A DNA stretch of 64,000 nucleotides from an uncultured Prevotellaceae bacterium (GCA_900316285.1 ONCG01000017.1:1-64000); one strand, 5' to 3'; positions 16,903 through 26,899 are shown, numbered from the stretch's first letter. Translations and numbers: made by a program. The notes: generated from the letters alone by a model not told the origin.

Positions 16903-16959
16903 AGTCTCTTTCCGATAAATATTACACGCACCGCAGGCGACTTGCACGCTACTTGCTGC

Positions 16960-19347
16960 CTAGTGCCAATAGCTGACGCTGACGGGTTGTCCCTTCTGGT
17001 CCATGACGCGCAATTGCAGCTTGCCGCCGTTGTGGTCGAAGTAGCGGACGAGGAGTGGATGCAGGCCTTTTTGCATGGCATGTTGGCCAATCTGCTCACG
17101 CGGAGAGTGTTCGCCATCGTTGTCGACTACCATCTTGCCATCAAGCATCAGATAGCTGCCGTCGTCGGAGAGCAGGGCGAAGGTATAGATGCCATCGGCC
17201 GGCACCTCGATAAATCCAGAGAGGATGAGTCCGATGTTATCGTGACATGAGTCAGGAATACACACTTCCGGTGCCGTGAGCGTGGCAAGCAACGGTGCCT
17301 GATCGATGTCGGCACAGCGAGGACCACGATAGTCGTACCACTCACAACAGAGACCGACAGCCCCCCCTACGGCCCCCGAGGGGGCTTCTATAGCATTGGT
17401 GTCAACAGACGAGACATTAGTGTCTCCCTCGGGTGACGAAAGGGGGGCTTTCTCGGGTGACGAAAGGGGGGCTGCAGGGGCCAGCGGCTCCTTGCGATAA
17501 TCGCACTCTATGTACTGACCTTTGCGGCCGTCGGGCGAGAAGGTGCGGAAGACGAAGTGCGTGTTGTCACGAATGGTAAAAGGTCCCGTGTAGAGCGTCG
17601 ACGACGGCTGCGGGATGCTGCCATCGGTGGTATAGCGGATGATTGCCGATGGGTCGTGGCACGTGACGTCGATAACGGCCTCGTCGGTGAACACATTCGT
17701 ATTGAAGAATCCCTTCAGGTCGGGCCGACGATAGGTCACCCCCATGCGTTGCATACGGTCGTAGTGCGGCAACAGACGGCGCTGGAAATCGTCGTAGTCC
17801 ATGTTGCGAGGCTCGCTCCAGCCGAGTTCGGCGATAGCAAGCATGCGCGGGAATGCTTGATAGTACATGCGCTCGCGTGTGGGCACCCACTCCGTCCAGA
17901 GATTTCCTTGCACGCCTAGCACCAGTTTTTGCTGCTGGTCGTTGAGCGTTGCTGGCGTGGGATTGAATCGGTAGATGCTGCCCAACGCCTTCGCATCCTC
18001 CTCATAGTCGAGATAGAACTCCGAGTTGGGTGTGCAGATCACGCGATTTCCATGCTTGGTGGCATCCTCTAGGGCTGATTTGTTCCACGAGCGCCACCAC
18101 ATCACACTCGAAGTGGCAGAGAGTCCGCCTTCGATGATTTCATCCCAACCGATCATGTCGCAACCATTCTCGTTGAAGAACTTCTCCATCTCGTGAATGA
18201 ACCATGCCTGCAGCTCGCTCTCCGTCTTCAGCTTATGCTCACGCATGCGGCGCTGGCAGTCGGGGCAGCGCTTCCAGTGGCTCATGTCAACCTCGTCACC
18301 ACCGATGTGAACATAGTGATACGGGAAGAGGTCGAACACCTCACGATAAACATCCTTGCAGAACTCCAGTACTCGGTCCTTGCCGGGACAAAGCGGCGTG
18401 GTGAAGAACTGTCCCCAGCCCGTACGCTCGGTGCAGGCGAGGCCGTCGTAATTGTTGATGGCACAAAGGCTGTGGCCAGGGATGTCAATTTCAGGCACGA
18501 TATCGATTCCACGTTGGCGGGCGAAGGCCACAATCTCACGGATGTCGTCCTGAGAGTAGAAACCACCATATTGTCCTCGGTCGTTGAACTTATCGCGCGG
18601 CAGTTGCAGGTCGGGATTGTCCTGACGCTCAGCATTGCGCATGCAGATGGAATCCTGGTCGTTGGGTATGCGCCACGCACTACGTTCGGTTAGCAACGGA
18701 TATTTCTTGATTTCTATGCGCCACCCCTGGTCGTCGGTGAGATGCCAGTGGAGCTTGTTAATCTTGTAAAGCGCTAACACATCGAGCAACTCCATCACTT
18801 CCTGTTTCGTGAAGAAATGGCGTGAGCAGTCGAGTTCCATGCCTCGCCACGGGAAGCGTGGCACATCGAGAATCTTGCAGCAGGGAGCCCCCCTTTCGTC
18901 CCCCGAGGGGGACACTAGTGCTTTTGAGGCTATAGAAGCCCCCTCGGGGGCCGTAGGGGGGGCTGTGGCCAGCATCTGTCGCAGTGTGCTAATCCCCGCC
19001 ACAACGCCTTGGTAGTCGCCACCGGTGATGGTGATGAGCTTCGGCGATATGTTTAGCATGTAGCCGCCTGCTGCGATGTTGTCGGCAAGCGCCAGACGGA
19101 TGGTTCCACCGCGTTTCTTCATACGAGGCGTGATGCCCGTCGACTTCGCAATGATTTCCGACAGATAGTCGGCAGCAGGGCGCAACGTAGCACTCTCTAT
19201 GCTGAGCGACACCTTCTTGTCGATGAGGAACGAGCCCTCCATCCATGCGACGTTATCGGGCTGTGGGATGAAGGACGGTTTTTGCTGGGCATTGGCGTTC
19301 AACGTGATGAATGCCAACAGAATAACAAGGCAGAACGTTTTTTTCAT
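16960..19347 (-). CDS. GH20 beta-N-acetylhexosaminidase with two in-frame repeat inserts
   Basis: 795 aa. Signal peptide (LVILLAFITLNANAQ), then a GH20b beta domain, the GH20 barrel with WHLTDDQGWRIEIKKYPLL and the catalytic pair D351-E352 in HIGGDEVDMSHW. A C-terminal module with YTFALLSDDGSYLMLDG matches a PA14-like domain. It removes terminal N-acetylhexosamine from glycans in the periplasm or at the surface. Two peptides look foreign: residues 129-154 (TAPEGAS, SPSGDERGA) and 626-663 (APLSSPEGDT, IEAPSGAVGGA). They coincide exactly with family A palindromes at 18886-18964 and 17359-17472, in opposite orientations. Both lie in linkers and keep the frame. Confidence 0.92.
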   Translation of the reverse strand: MKKTFCLVILLAFITLNANAQQKPSFIPQPDNVAWMEGSFLIDKKVSLSIESATLRPAADYLSEIIAKSTGITPRMKKRGGTIRLALADNIAAGGYMLNISPKLITITGGDYQGVVAGISTLRQMLATAPPTAPEGASIASKALVSPSGDERGAPCCKILDVPRFPWRGMELDCSRHFFTKQEVMELLDVLALYKINKLHWHLTDDQGWRIEIKKYPLLTERSAWRIPNDQDSICMRNAERQDNPDLQLPRDKFNDRGQYGGFYSQDDIREIVAFARQRGIDIVPEIDIPGHSLCAINNYDGLACTERTGWGQFFTTPLCPGKDRVLEFCKDVYREVFDLFPYHYVHIGGDEVDMSHWKRCPDCQRRMREHKLKTESELQAWFIHEMEKFFNENGCDMIGWDEIIEGGLSATSSVMWWRSWNKSALEDATKHGNRVICTPNSEFYLDYEEDAKALGSIYRFNPTPATLNDQQQKLVLGVQGNLWTEWVPTRERMYYQAFPRMLAIAELGWSEPRNMDYDDFQRRLLPHYDRMQRMGVTYRRPDLKGFFNTNVFTDEAVIDVTCHDPSAIIRYTTDGSIPQPSSTLYTGPFTIRDNTHFVFRTFSPDGRKGQYIECDYRKEPLAPAAPLSSPEKAPLSSPEGDTNVSSVDTNAIEAPSGAVGGAVGLCCEWYDYRGPRCADIDQAPLLATLTAPEVCIPDSCHDNIGLILSGFIEVPADGIYTFALLSDDGSYLMLDGKMVVDNDGEHSPREQIGQHAMQKGLHPLLVRYFDHNGGKLQLRVMDQKGQPVSVSYWH
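17359..17472. repeat. Family A element inside the hexosaminidase gene, copy 1
   Basis: AGCCCCCCCTACGGCCCCCG opens the element and GACGAAAGGGGGGCT closes it at 17449, with a second partial GACGAAAGGGGGGCT ending at 17472. The ends are inverted (AGCCCCCC / GGGGGGCT). The insert is read through as Ala/Pro/Ser/Glu-rich peptide between the catalytic domain region and the PA14-like domain. Confidence 0.9.
18886..18964. repeat. Family A element inside the hexosaminidase gene, copy 2
   Basis: AGCCCCCCTTTCGTCCCCCG at the left and GGGGGCCGTAGGGGGGGCT at the right, 79 bp. It is in the opposite orientation to copy 1, so the other strand of the element is translated here, again without a stop codon. Confidence 0.9.
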
Positions 19348-19463
19348 TATGCTATGATAAGGGTTAGTTATGATTTTTGGTTATATGGGGCGTGGAGAGA
19401 CCGAAGAGGCCTCGATAGCCGGAGGTTCTGGAGGAGACTGGAAGGTCCGAGACCCCCAGCTCC

Positions 19464-20765
19464 TTAGAGTTGCAGATACTTGAAAATCTTCTCTGTGGCA
19501 CCGGCTCGACTGGTTACATAGTCGCCGGCTGTACGGCCGCGCTCGACAAGCACTTCGGGATTAGCTGTCAGCTCGTCCATGCATCGGGCAAAGTCGTCGT
19601 AGCTATTGATTTCGATGCCGCCGCCATTCTGCTTCAGCTCCTGTGCTTCGCGGAATCGCTGGTTGTTCGGACCAAAGAAGACCGGCATACCCCAGACGGC
19701 TGCCTCTACGATATTGTGTATGCCCACGCCAAATCCGCCGCCTACATACGCTACCTGTCCATAGCGGTAGATGCTGGAGAGCAGGCCGAAACAGTCTATA
19801 ATGAGAGCCGCCCGAGCCCCCCCTACGGCCCCCGAGGGGGCTTCTATAGTATTAGTGGATGCAGACGAGGCTCTTGTGTCCCCCTCGGGGGACGAAAGGG
19901 GGGCTTCAAGCCGGGTGTATCGTTCCACATGGAAGCCGTCGAGTAGTTTCTCAATCTGCTGCAGGTGGTCTTCACCAATGACGTGCGGGGCAATGATGAG
20001 CGTCCACTCCGGATGCTCGCGGAAATAACGCAGGAAGATTTCTTCGTCAGGAGGCCACGAGGAACCTGCAACGAAAACATGAGGCTTCCCAGCGCTTCGT
20101 ATAAACTGCTCCACCAATGGTAGTTGCTTCGCCTGTTCCTTAATTTGCAGCACTCGGTCGAAGCGGGTGTCGCCAACGACTTCCACATCGGTGATGCCAA
20201 GTGTCTTCAGCAGTTCGCGACTCTGCTCATTCTGCACAAAGAAGTGGGTGAAACACTTCAGCACGCGCCCATACTGCCTTCCATACCAGCGGAAGAACAC
20301 CTGCTCAGGACGGAAGATGCTGCTGACGCTATACACTGGCACTTGACGGTGTTTCAGAATGTGCAAGTAGTTGAACCAGAACTCATACTTGATGAAAAAA
20401 GCCATGCAGGGACGTACCGCACGCAGAAAACGGCGGGCGTTGCGAATAGTGTCGAGGGGCAGATAGCAGATGATGTCGGCACCTTCGTAGTTCTTCCTGA
20501 CCTCATAGCCAGAAGGCGAGAAGAACGTGAGTAGGATTTTATACTCCGGATGCTCGCGGCGCAGACGCTCCATGAGTGGACGCCCCTGCTCGAACTCGCC
20601 GAGCGAGGCAGCATGGAACCACACATACTGTGCCTCAGGGTCTACTTTCTCCTTCAGCACACGAATGGCCTCGCGCTCGCCACGCCACATCTTGCGCACC
20701 TTCTCGCTGAAAAGGCTCGCTATGGCAACGCCGCAGAGGTAAAGATAGATTACGATCTGATACAT
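19464..20765 (-). CDS. waaA: 3-deoxy-D-manno-octulosonic acid transferase (KdtA)
   Basis: 433 aa; the family is usually about 400-420. It transfers Kdo from CMP-Kdo to lipid A precursor at the inner membrane. The N-terminal membrane anchor and the GT-B fold are seen with WFHAASLGEFEQGRPL, the catalytic Glu in SLGEFEQ, and FIKYEFWFNY. The C-terminal nucleotide-binding half has YVGGGFGVGIHNIVEAAVWG and PVFFGPNNQRFREAQEL. Residues about 288-317 (APLSSPEGDTR...TIEAPSGAVGGA) are encoded by a family A repeat at 19815-19905 placed just before AALIIDCFGLLSSIYRYG. This accounts for the extra length. Confidence 0.93.
   Translation of the reverse strand: MYQIVIYLYLCGVAIASLFSEKVRKMWRGEREAIRVLKEKVDPEAQYVWFHAASLGEFEQGRPLMERLRREHPEYKILLTFFSPSGYEVRKNYEGADIICYLPLDTIRNARRFLRAVRPCMAFFIKYEFWFNYLHILKHRQVPVYSVSSIFRPEQVFFRWYGRQYGRVLKCFTHFFVQNEQSRELLKTLGITDVEVVGDTRFDRVLQIKEQAKQLPLVEQFIRSAGKPHVFVAGSSWPPDEEIFLRYFREHPEWTLIIAPHVIGEDHLQQIEKLLDGFHVERYTRLEAPLSSPEGDTRASSASTNTIEAPSGAVGGARAALIIDCFGLLSSIYRYGQVAYVGGGFGVGIHNIVEAAVWGMPVFFGPNNQRFREAQELKQNGGGIEINSYDDFARCMDELTANPEVLVERGRTAGDYVTSRAGATEKIFKYLQL
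19815..19905. repeat. Family A element inside the KdtA gene
   Basis: 91 bp, from AGCCCCCCCTACGGCCCCCG to GGGGGACGAAAGGGGGGCT. It is in frame in a conserved essential gene of lipid A biosynthesis. The central part (TCTATAGTATTAGTGGATGC) differs from the copies at 17359 and 18886, while both ends are alike. Confidence 0.9.
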
Positions 20766-20767
20766 AT

Positions 20768-20803
20768 AGCCCCCCCTACTGCCCCCGAGGGGGCTTCTAT
20801 AGC
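20768..20803. repeat. Half family A element directly before the KdtA start
   Basis: AGCCCCCCCTACTGCCCCCG followed by AGGGGGCTTCTATAG. It starts two bases upstream of the KdtA start codon (20765 on the minus strand), so it forms the 5' leader and would hide the ribosome-binding region in a hairpin. Confidence 0.8.
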
Positions 20804-20855
20804 TTTGTTCAACATATTATAATTATTCTCAAATGATGCTCTACACCACCGGTGC

Positions 20856-21230
20856 TCAAATATATAGCTGTTCCTTGATCTTTTCCAAGACACCGTCGAT
20901 GTTTCCAAAGAGTTCTTCGTTGGTGAATCTGAGGACACGAAATCCGTTTTGCTCCAGCCATTCCGTTCTTTCCGCATCGCTCGTCTGCTGGTCAGGTAAC
21001 TGATGATAGTGCCCATCCAGTTCGATGACGAGTTGGTAAGGAATGCAGGCGAAGTCCACGATATAGTCTCCTATGACATGCTGTCGTTTGAAGGTCGCTC
21101 CCAAGCCATCTGCTTTCAGATATTGCCACAACAGGCTTTCTGCTTCTGTTGGATTGTTGCGATTTTTCTGGGCAAACTCTTTAAGTAGAGCATACAGAAA
21201 CGGATCTGCCGTCTGATAATCGTAACTCAT
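20856..21230 (-). CDS. DUF559 endonuclease-like protein
   Basis: 124 aa. It contains the DUF559 fold related to very-short-patch repair and restriction nucleases: NPTEAESLLWQYLKADGLGA, FKRQHVIGDYIVDFACIPYQ, LVIELDGHYHQ and EWLEQNGFRVLRFTNEELF. The acidic D and ExD residues of the PD-(D/E)xK core are present. The DNA substrate and role of these small stand-alone proteins are unknown. It lies between GltX and KdtA on the same strand. Confidence 0.87.
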   Translation of the reverse strand: MSYDYQTADPFLYALLKEFAQKNRNNPTEAESLLWQYLKADGLGATFKRQHVIGDYIVDFACIPYQLVIELDGHYHQLPDQQTSDAERTEWLEQNGFRVLRFTNEELFGNIDGVLEKIKEQLYI

Positions 21231-21285
21231 CTCACTAGAAAAACAAGAAAGAACTATGTGTAAATAATTAAGGAATCACAGTTCC

Positions 21286-22839
21286 CTAGGCTATTGTAGC
21301 CCCCTCGGGGGCTGAAAGGGGGGCTTTTAGCACCTCTACTGCCCTGCGCATGCGTCGAATCGTCTCTTCCTTGCCGAGGAAGGCGGAGATGTCGAACATG
21401 CCGGGACCCTTGCCCTCGCCGACGAGAGTGAGTCGCCAGGCGTTCATCACATTGCCCAGCTTGTATTCCTTCATTTCTACCCACTTGTGGACGATGCGCT
21501 CCTGATTCTCGAGCGAGAAGTCGTCGAGGTCTTCCAGCAGGTCGGCAAGCTCGGTCATCACCTTTGGTGAGTCTTCCTTCCAGCGCTTCTTCACCGTTTT
21601 CTCATCGTATTGCACAGGCGGAATGAAGAAGAACGAGCACAAGGGCCACAGCTCCTTTACGAACGACACACGGTCTTTCATCATGCGTACCACTTCCGTG
21701 ACGCGCTCCAGCGACTCGTCGACGCCATTGTTTGCCACGATGGGCGCGAAGAGCTGTGCAATCTCTTCGTTCGACTTCTTCAGAATATACTCATGGTTGA
21801 ACCAGATGCCCTTCTGGTAATCGAACTTCGCACCAGCCTTCGAGCAACGGGTGATGTCGAAAGCCTCCACGAGCTCGTCGAGCGTGAACATCTCCTGTTC
21901 TGTACCGGGATTCCAACCCAGCAGTGCCAGGAAGTTCACCACTGTTTCTGGGAAGTAGCCGCTCTCGCGATAGCCGCTGCTGACCTCGCCCGTCTTCGGA
22001 TCGTGCCACTCCAGTGGGAACACCGGGAAGCCCAGGCGGTCGCCGTCGCGCTTCGAGAGTTTTCCTTTGCCTTCCGGCTTCAATAGCAGGGGCAGGTGGG
22101 CAAAGCGAGGCATGGTGTCCTGCCAGCCGAAAGCCTCGTAAAGCAGCACGTGCAGCGGTGCCGATGGCAACCACTCTTCGCCACGGATGACGTGTGAAAT
22201 CTCCATCAGATGGTCGTCGACGATGTTTGCCAGATGATATGTGGGCAACTCGTCGGCACTCTTGTAGAGCACCTTGTCATCGAGGATGTCGCTCTTCACA
22301 CGCACCTCGCCACGAATCATGTCGTTCACGAGAATCTCGCGACCCGGATCAATCTTGAAACGCACCACATACTGCTTGCCATCGTCGATAAGTGCTGCCA
22401 CCTCGTCGGCCGACATGGTGAGCGAATTGCGCATCATGCCACGCGTGCGAGCATCGTATTGGAAGTTCTGAATCTCAGCGCGCTTCTGCTCCAGCTCCTC
22501 AGGAGTGTCGAAGGCGATGTATGCCTTGCCGGCTTCGAGCAACTGGTCGACATACTTCTTATAAATGGCGCGACGCTCGCTCTGGCGATACGGCCCGTAC
22601 TTGCCGCCAAACGACACGCCCTCGTCGAACTTGATGTTCAGCCATTGGAACGATTCAAGGATGTACTCCTCGGCTCCAGGCACGAAACGGTTCGAGTCGG
22701 TGTCCTCAATTCGGAAAACAAGATCGCCCTTATGCTTACGGGCAAACAGGTAATTATACAGTGCGGTGCGAACGCCGCCAATGTGCAGTGCCCCAGTGGG
22801 ACTTGGTGCGAAACGCACCCTAACTCTTCTTTCTTCCAT
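21286..22839 (-). CDS. gltX: Glutamate--tRNA ligase
   Basis: 517 aa from ATG 22839 ([20 protein letters not shown]). The upstream ATG at 22875 lies inside the -7 promoter box and is rejected. The HIGH-like motif is in [11 protein letters not shown] and the KMSKS-like motif in GKLSKRDGD. The enzyme charges tRNA-Glu in the cytoplasm. The last 11 or so residues ([12 protein letters not shown]) and the stop codon come from a half family A element at 21298-21325, so the natural C-terminus ending near [10 protein letters not shown] has been replaced or extended. Confidence 0.95.
   Translation of the reverse strand: MEERRVRVRFAPSPTGALHIGGVRTALYNYLFARKHKGDLVFRIEDTDSNRFVPGAEEYILESFQWLNIKFDEGVSFGGKYGPYRQSERRAIYKKYVDQLLEAGKAYIAFDTPEELEQKRAEIQNFQYDARTRGMMRNSLTMSADEVAALIDDGKQYVVRFKIDPGREILVNDMIRGEVRVKSDILDDKVLYKSADELPTYHLANIVDDHLMEISHVIRGEEWLPSAPLHVLLYEAFGWQDTMPRFAHLPLLLKPEGKGKLSKRDGDRLGFPVFPLEWHDPKTGEVSSGYRESGYFPETVVNFLALLGWNPGTEQEMFTLDELVEAFDITRCSKAGAKFDYQKGIWFNHEYILKKSNEEIAQLFAPIVANNGVDESLERVTEVVRMMKDRVSFVKELWPLCSFFFIPPVQYDEKTVKKRWKEDSPKVMTELADLLEDLDDFSLENQERIVHKWVEMKEYKLGNVMNAWRLTLVGEGKGPGMFDISAFLGKEETIRRMRRAVEVLKAPLSAPEGATIA
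21298..21325. repeat. Half family A element at the 3' end of gltX
   Basis: AGCCCCCTCGGGGGCTGAAA followed by GGGGGGCT. It supplies the last codons of gltX; the stop codon lies just beyond it at 21286-21288. Confidence 0.85.
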
Positions 22840-22872
22840 CGGTAAATTTGATGATAATCGTATATTTTTGTG

Positions 22873-22880
22873 CAAAATTA
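22873..22880 (-). promoter_or_regulatory. Promoter -7 box of gltX
   Basis: TAATTTTG on the minus strand, 34 bp ahead of the chosen ATG. It decides against the longer open frame. Confidence 0.65.
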
Positions 22881-22889
22881 CGATTTTTT

Positions 22890-22921
22890 TTTGAGTTTTG
22901 AATATTTTTTTTGTATTTTCG
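22890..22921 (+). promoter_or_regulatory. Promoter of the HD phosphohydrolase gene
   Basis: TTTG (22890-22893), 20 bp and TATTTTCG (22914-22921), one mismatch from TAnnTTTG. It is divergent from the gltX promoter with only about 10 bp between the two. Confidence 0.55.
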
Positions 22922-22949
22922 CAGGGTAATACGCAAACATCTCTGGAAA

Positions 22950-25040
22950 ATGGACAGAATACATAGCAACGAAATGAATTATTGGCGCAATTTCTTCACT
23001 CGATGCGCCATTGTCGTCGTCACCGTGGCACTCATCGTTTGGTTCATGCCGCGTGAGGAAGGACAGCAGTTCCGATACGGCATCGACAAGCCGTGGACCT
23101 ACGGATCGGTGATTGCGAAGTTCGACTTCCCCATCTACAAAACCGACGAGGTAATCAAGCGCGAGCAAGACTCGCTGCTGAACACCCTGCAACCCTACTA
23201 CAAATACGATGAGACCATCGAGAAGGAGATGATAGAGAAGTTCCTTGCCGACTTCCAAAACGGACTGCCAGGGTTGCCGGCATCCTATAAGAATCTGCTC
23301 TATGCCCAGTTGCACCAGCTCTATCAGGCCGGCATCATGAACACGCCGGACTTCAACAAGCTGGCGAAGGACACGACGTCGATGGTGAAGGTCATCACGG
23401 GTAAGCAGGTGCAGAGTATGCCGGTGCATTCGTTCTATTCCACCCTGTCGGCCTACGAGCAAATCTTCCAAGACCCGCGCCTCGAAACACAGCGACAGGC
23501 GCTGCAGCGATGCAACCTGAACGAATATATTGAGCCTAACCTCGTTTACGACAAGGAACGCAGCGAGACCGAACGCACCGATGTGCTGAGTGGCATCGCC
23601 ATCGCCAGTGGCATGGTGCTTGCCGGTCAGAAAATCATTGATCGTGGCGACATCGTCGACGCACACACCTTCCAAGTGTTGGAGTCGTTTGAGCGCGAGA
23701 TGAAACGACGCAGCTCCACACAAAGTGAGATCACCACCACCGTCATCGGTCAGATCATCTTCGTTGCAATCATGATGCTGCTTTTCACACTCTACCTCGC
23801 CCTCTTCCGGCGCGACTACTTCGAAAAGCCCAGTTCGATAATGATGCTCTACTCGCTCATCACCATCTTCCCCATCGTGGTTTCCATCATGGTGCAGCAC
23901 AACTTCTTCAGCATCTACATCCTGCCGTTTGCCATGGTGCCGATGTTCATCCGTGTGTTCATGGACTCTCGCACGGCCTTCCTCTCGCATGCCATCATGG
24001 TGCTCATCTGTGCTGCGGCGGTGAAATATCAATACGAATTCATCATCGTGCAACTCGTGGCAGGCCTCGTGGCCATCTACTCGTTGCGCGACCTCTCGCG
24101 CCGGGCACAGGTGTTCAAGACCGCTATCCTCGTTACACTTGCCAGTGCCGTGGTCTTCTTCGCCCTGCAGCTCATGCAGGACAATGTGGTGATCAGTATT
24201 GATACCGACATGTACGTCTACTTCATCATCAACGGCATCTTCCTCTTGCTGGCCTATCCGCTCATGTACCTCATCGAGCGCACGTTCAACTTCACATCGA
24301 ACGTCACGCTCTTCGAACTCTCGAACACGAACAAAGGCTTGCTGCGCGACCTGAGCGAGATTGCACCGGGCACGTTCCAGCACTCCATCACCGTAGGAAA
24401 CCTCGCCGCTGAGATAGCAAACCGCATCGAGGCCAACAGCCTCCTCGTGCGTACGGGCGCGCTCTATCATGACATAGGTAAGATGGCCAACCCCGTATTC
24501 TTCACAGAGAATCAGGCTGGTGTGAACCCTCATGACAACATGCCATACACCGAGAGTGCACGTATCGTCATCAGCCATGTCACCGAAGGCATGAAGATGG
24601 CGGAGAAGGCCGGTCTGCCGCCTATCATCAAGAATTTCATCCTCACGCACCACGGGCGTGGACTGACGAAATACTTCTATATTAAGCAGCAAAACGAGCA
24701 CCCCGACGAGGAAATAGACCGCGAGCCATTCACCTATCCCGGACCGAACCCGTTCACCCGCGAGCAGGCAATCCTGATGATGGCCGATGCCGTTGAGGCT
24801 GCCTCGCGCTCGCTCACCGAGTATACGGAAGAGAACATCGCCAACCTCGTGGGACGCATCATTGATGCCCAGGTGAGCGAAGGCTACTTCCGCGAGTGCC
24901 CCATCACGTTCCGCGACATCGCATTGGCAAAGCTCGTGCTCATCGACCGTCTGAAGAGCATCTACCACACTCGCATCTCCTATCCCAAACTAAAGAAGGA
25001 AGAGACCCCCGACACTGCCAAGGACGAGAAGGAAATGTAG
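22950..25040 (+). CDS. 7TM-HD family phosphohydrolase (PgpH-like)
   Basis: 696 aa from ATG 22950 ([16 protein letters not shown]); an earlier ATG at 22911 lies in the -7 box. One N-terminal membrane segment is followed by an extracytoplasmic domain (residues about 45-260), seven membrane segments (about 265-470) and a cytoplasmic HD domain with [11 protein letters not shown] and THHGRG. Proteins of this architecture degrade cyclic di-AMP in Firmicutes, and Bacteroidetes members are presumed to act likewise. The C-terminus is acidic ([15 protein letters not shown]). Confidence 0.9.
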   Translation: MDRIHSNEMNYWRNFFTRCAIVVVTVALIVWFMPREEGQQFRYGIDKPWTYGSVIAKFDFPIYKTDEVIKREQDSLLNTLQPYYKYDETIEKEMIEKFLADFQNGLPGLPASYKNLLYAQLHQLYQAGIMNTPDFNKLAKDTTSMVKVITGKQVQSMPVHSFYSTLSAYEQIFQDPRLETQRQALQRCNLNEYIEPNLVYDKERSETERTDVLSGIAIASGMVLAGQKIIDRGDIVDAHTFQVLESFEREMKRRSSTQSEITTTVIGQIIFVAIMMLLFTLYLALFRRDYFEKPSSIMMLYSLITIFPIVVSIMVQHNFFSIYILPFAMVPMFIRVFMDSRTAFLSHAIMVLICAAAVKYQYEFIIVQLVAGLVAIYSLRDLSRRAQVFKTAILVTLASAVVFFALQLMQDNVVISIDTDMYVYFIINGIFLLLAYPLMYLIERTFNFTSNVTLFELSNTNKGLLRDLSEIAPGTFQHSITVGNLAAEIANRIEANSLLVRTGALYHDIGKMANPVFFTENQAGVNPHDNMPYTESARIVISHVTEGMKMAEKAGLPPIIKNFILTHHGRGLTKYFYIKQQNEHPDEEIDREPFTYPGPNPFTREQAILMMADAVEAASRSLTEYTEENIANLVGRIIDAQVSEGYFRECPITFRDIALAKLVLIDRLKSIYHTRISYPKLKKEETPDTAKDEKEM

Positions 25041-25118
25041 GCCCTTTGGGAATGTTAAAAAATACAAGGTGCTTTTTGCACAAAGCAAACTGGATTTGTG
25101 TAGAAAACTTGCACAGAT

Positions 25119-25144
25119 TGCACACTTTGCGCAAAAAGTGTGCA
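25119..25144 (+). terminator. Hairpin after the HD phosphohydrolase gene
   Basis: TGCACACTTT (25119-25128) pairs exactly with AAAGTGTGCA (25135-25144) around a 6-base loop. No long T-run follows, so its role as a terminator is uncertain. The surrounding 25060-25150 has several more TTTGCACAAAG-like words. Confidence 0.45.
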
Positions 25145-25183
25145 CGATTATGTTAATATAACTTAACTTATTACCGAAAAATA

Positions 25184-25213
25184 TTGACTTATTGAACAAT
25201 CTGGGTAATTTTG
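25184..25213 (+). promoter_or_regulatory. Promoter of the FadL-like gene
   Basis: TTG (25184-25186), a 19-bp spacer and TAATTTTG (25206-25213), 40 bp before the ATG at 25253. Confidence 0.75.
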
Positions 25214-25252
25214 CAGCCAGTTTTTGAAACAATTTTTAAGAAACAGGTTTTT

Positions 25253-26899
25253 ATGATGAAAAAAATCACTATGGCCCTCTTGGCCATCATGTTTTTAGGT
25301 AACACAGCTTTTGCTGGAGGTATTCTGACGAACACAAACCAAAGCGTTAACTTTCTTCGCAACCCCGCACGCGATGCCGCCATCGGCCTCGACGGAGTCT
25401 ATTCTAATCCTGCTGGCGTAGCATTCCTCAGCGACGGACTGCACCTGGGATTCAACTGGCAGTATGCTCACCAGACTCGTACCATCACTTCGACCAATCC
25501 TTTGTTTGCGCTCGGCGCCAAGAACAACGGCTTGACTACGAAGGAATTTGAGGGTGTGGCCAATGCACCGTTCATCCCCTCGCTGCAGGCTGCTTATAAT
25601 AAGAATAACTGGTCGTTCCAGTTCAATTTCTCTGTGCCCGGCGGCGGCGGTAAGTGCGAGTTCGACAAGGGCATCGGTTCCTTTGAAACGGTTGTCGGTG
25701 CCATTGCCAACAAGCTCATCGCAACTTCCACGCAGCTGAACGGTGCCATCGGACAGTTTGGTGCCAGCGTGCCCAACGTGACGGGATACGATGTTGACGG
25801 CTATATGAAAGGTCAGCAGTACTACTTCGGCTTCCAGCTGGGTGCTGCCCGCAAGATTAACGAACATCTGTCGGTCTATGCCGGTCTGCGCCTGCTCTAC
25901 GGAACAGCCAGCTACGAGGCTCGCCTGAACAACATCCGCGTGATGAACGGCGCCGAAGGCATGACTCTGCCGCAGTATTTCGAGGGTGTCACCAAGGGTC
26001 TCTTCGATGCAGGTAACAACATCACTGCATTAGGACAGCAGGTACAGGATGGTATCAAGCAATATGTGACAGCTTACATGCAGGCTGGTATGACACAGGA
26101 ACAAGCTATGCAGCAGCCTGCCGTACAGGAACTGGTTCAGAAAGGACAGCAGTTGCAAGATGCCGGAGCCAAGCTGAAAGCTACCGGTGAACAGCTGGAG
26201 TCGAGTGCCGAGACGCTTGCCCCCTATGCCAACGGCATGAACTTGAAGAGCGACCAGACGGGCTGGGGTATTGCTCCTGTCATCGGTATCGACTATAAGA
26301 CTGGTAATTTCAACTTCGCTGCCAAATACGAGTTCAAGACCCGCATGCGCATGAAGAACAACTCCGACTTGAAGGCTGCCACCGTTATATCGGCAACCAA
26401 TAAGTATGTAAACGGTACAAGCGTGCCTGAGGACTCGCCTGCACTGCTCGCCCTCGGCGCTCAGTGGGAGATGACTCCTGGTGTGCGTCTGAACCTGGGC
26501 TACCACCACTTCTTCGATAAGTCGGCTCACTGGTATGAGCACAGCGAGAAGCTTCTCGATGGCGACACCAACGAGTATCTGGCCGGTGCCGAGTGGGATG
26601 TCACGAAGAAGTTGCAGGTGAGCGGCGGTGTTCAGCTCACTCGCTACGGACTTTCCGATGCATATATGAACGACATGTCGTTCGTCGTGAACTCTTGGAC
26701 GTTTGGTCTCGGCGTAGGCTATCAGGTCACCGACAAGGTGAAAGTCAACGCCGCTTACTTCCAGACCAACTACGAGAATTACGATATGAATATGCCCAAG
26801 CAGGAAATGAGCGGCCTCGGCCTTACCATTCCGGAAGGCAAGAACTCGTTCACCCGCACCAATCGCGTGGTAGGTCTTGGCGTAGAGGTCACGATCTAA
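25253..26899 (+). CDS. OmpP1/FadL-family outer-membrane protein
   Basis: 548 aa from ATG 25253, which gives a clean signal peptide (MMKKITMALLAIMFLGNTAF). The mature start GGILTNTNQSVNFLRNPARDA and NPAGVAFLSDGLHLGFN are the hallmark N-terminal plug of FadL-type long-chain fatty acid and hydrophobic-compound channels. A 100-residue helical insertion at about 255-330 is rich in Gln (QQVQDGIKQYVTAYMQAGMT), then barrel strands end in NRVVGLGVEVTI. It should be an outer-membrane channel; the substrate is unknown. Confidence 0.9.
   Translation: MMKKITMALLAIMFLGNTAFAGGILTNTNQSVNFLRNPARDAAIGLDGVYSNPAGVAFLSDGLHLGFNWQYAHQTRTITSTNPLFALGAKNNGLTTKEFEGVANAPFIPSLQAAYNKNNWSFQFNFSVPGGGGKCEFDKGIGSFETVVGAIANKLIATSTQLNGAIGQFGASVPNVTGYDVDGYMKGQQYYFGFQLGAARKINEHLSVYAGLRLLYGTASYEARLNNIRVMNGAEGMTLPQYFEGVTKGLFDAGNNITALGQQVQDGIKQYVTAYMQAGMTQEQAMQQPAVQELVQKGQQLQDAGAKLKATGEQLESSAETLAPYANGMNLKSDQTGWGIAPVIGIDYKTGNFNFAAKYEFKTRMRMKNNSDLKAATVISATNKYVNGTSVPEDSPALLALGAQWEMTPGVRLNLGYHHFFDKSAHWYEHSEKLLDGDTNEYLAGAEWDVTKKLQVSGGVQLTRYGLSDAYMNDMSFVVNSWTFGLGVGYQVTDKVKVNAAYFQTNYENYDMNMPKQEMSGLGLTIPEGKNSFTRTNRVVGLGVEVTI

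Noticed and set aside
22878-24968. 696-codon ORF on the minus strand
   Set aside because: It is the antisense of the 7TM-HD phosphohydrolase gene, whose motifs are clear on the plus strand. The antisense product has no recognisable domain and is very rich in His and Asp.
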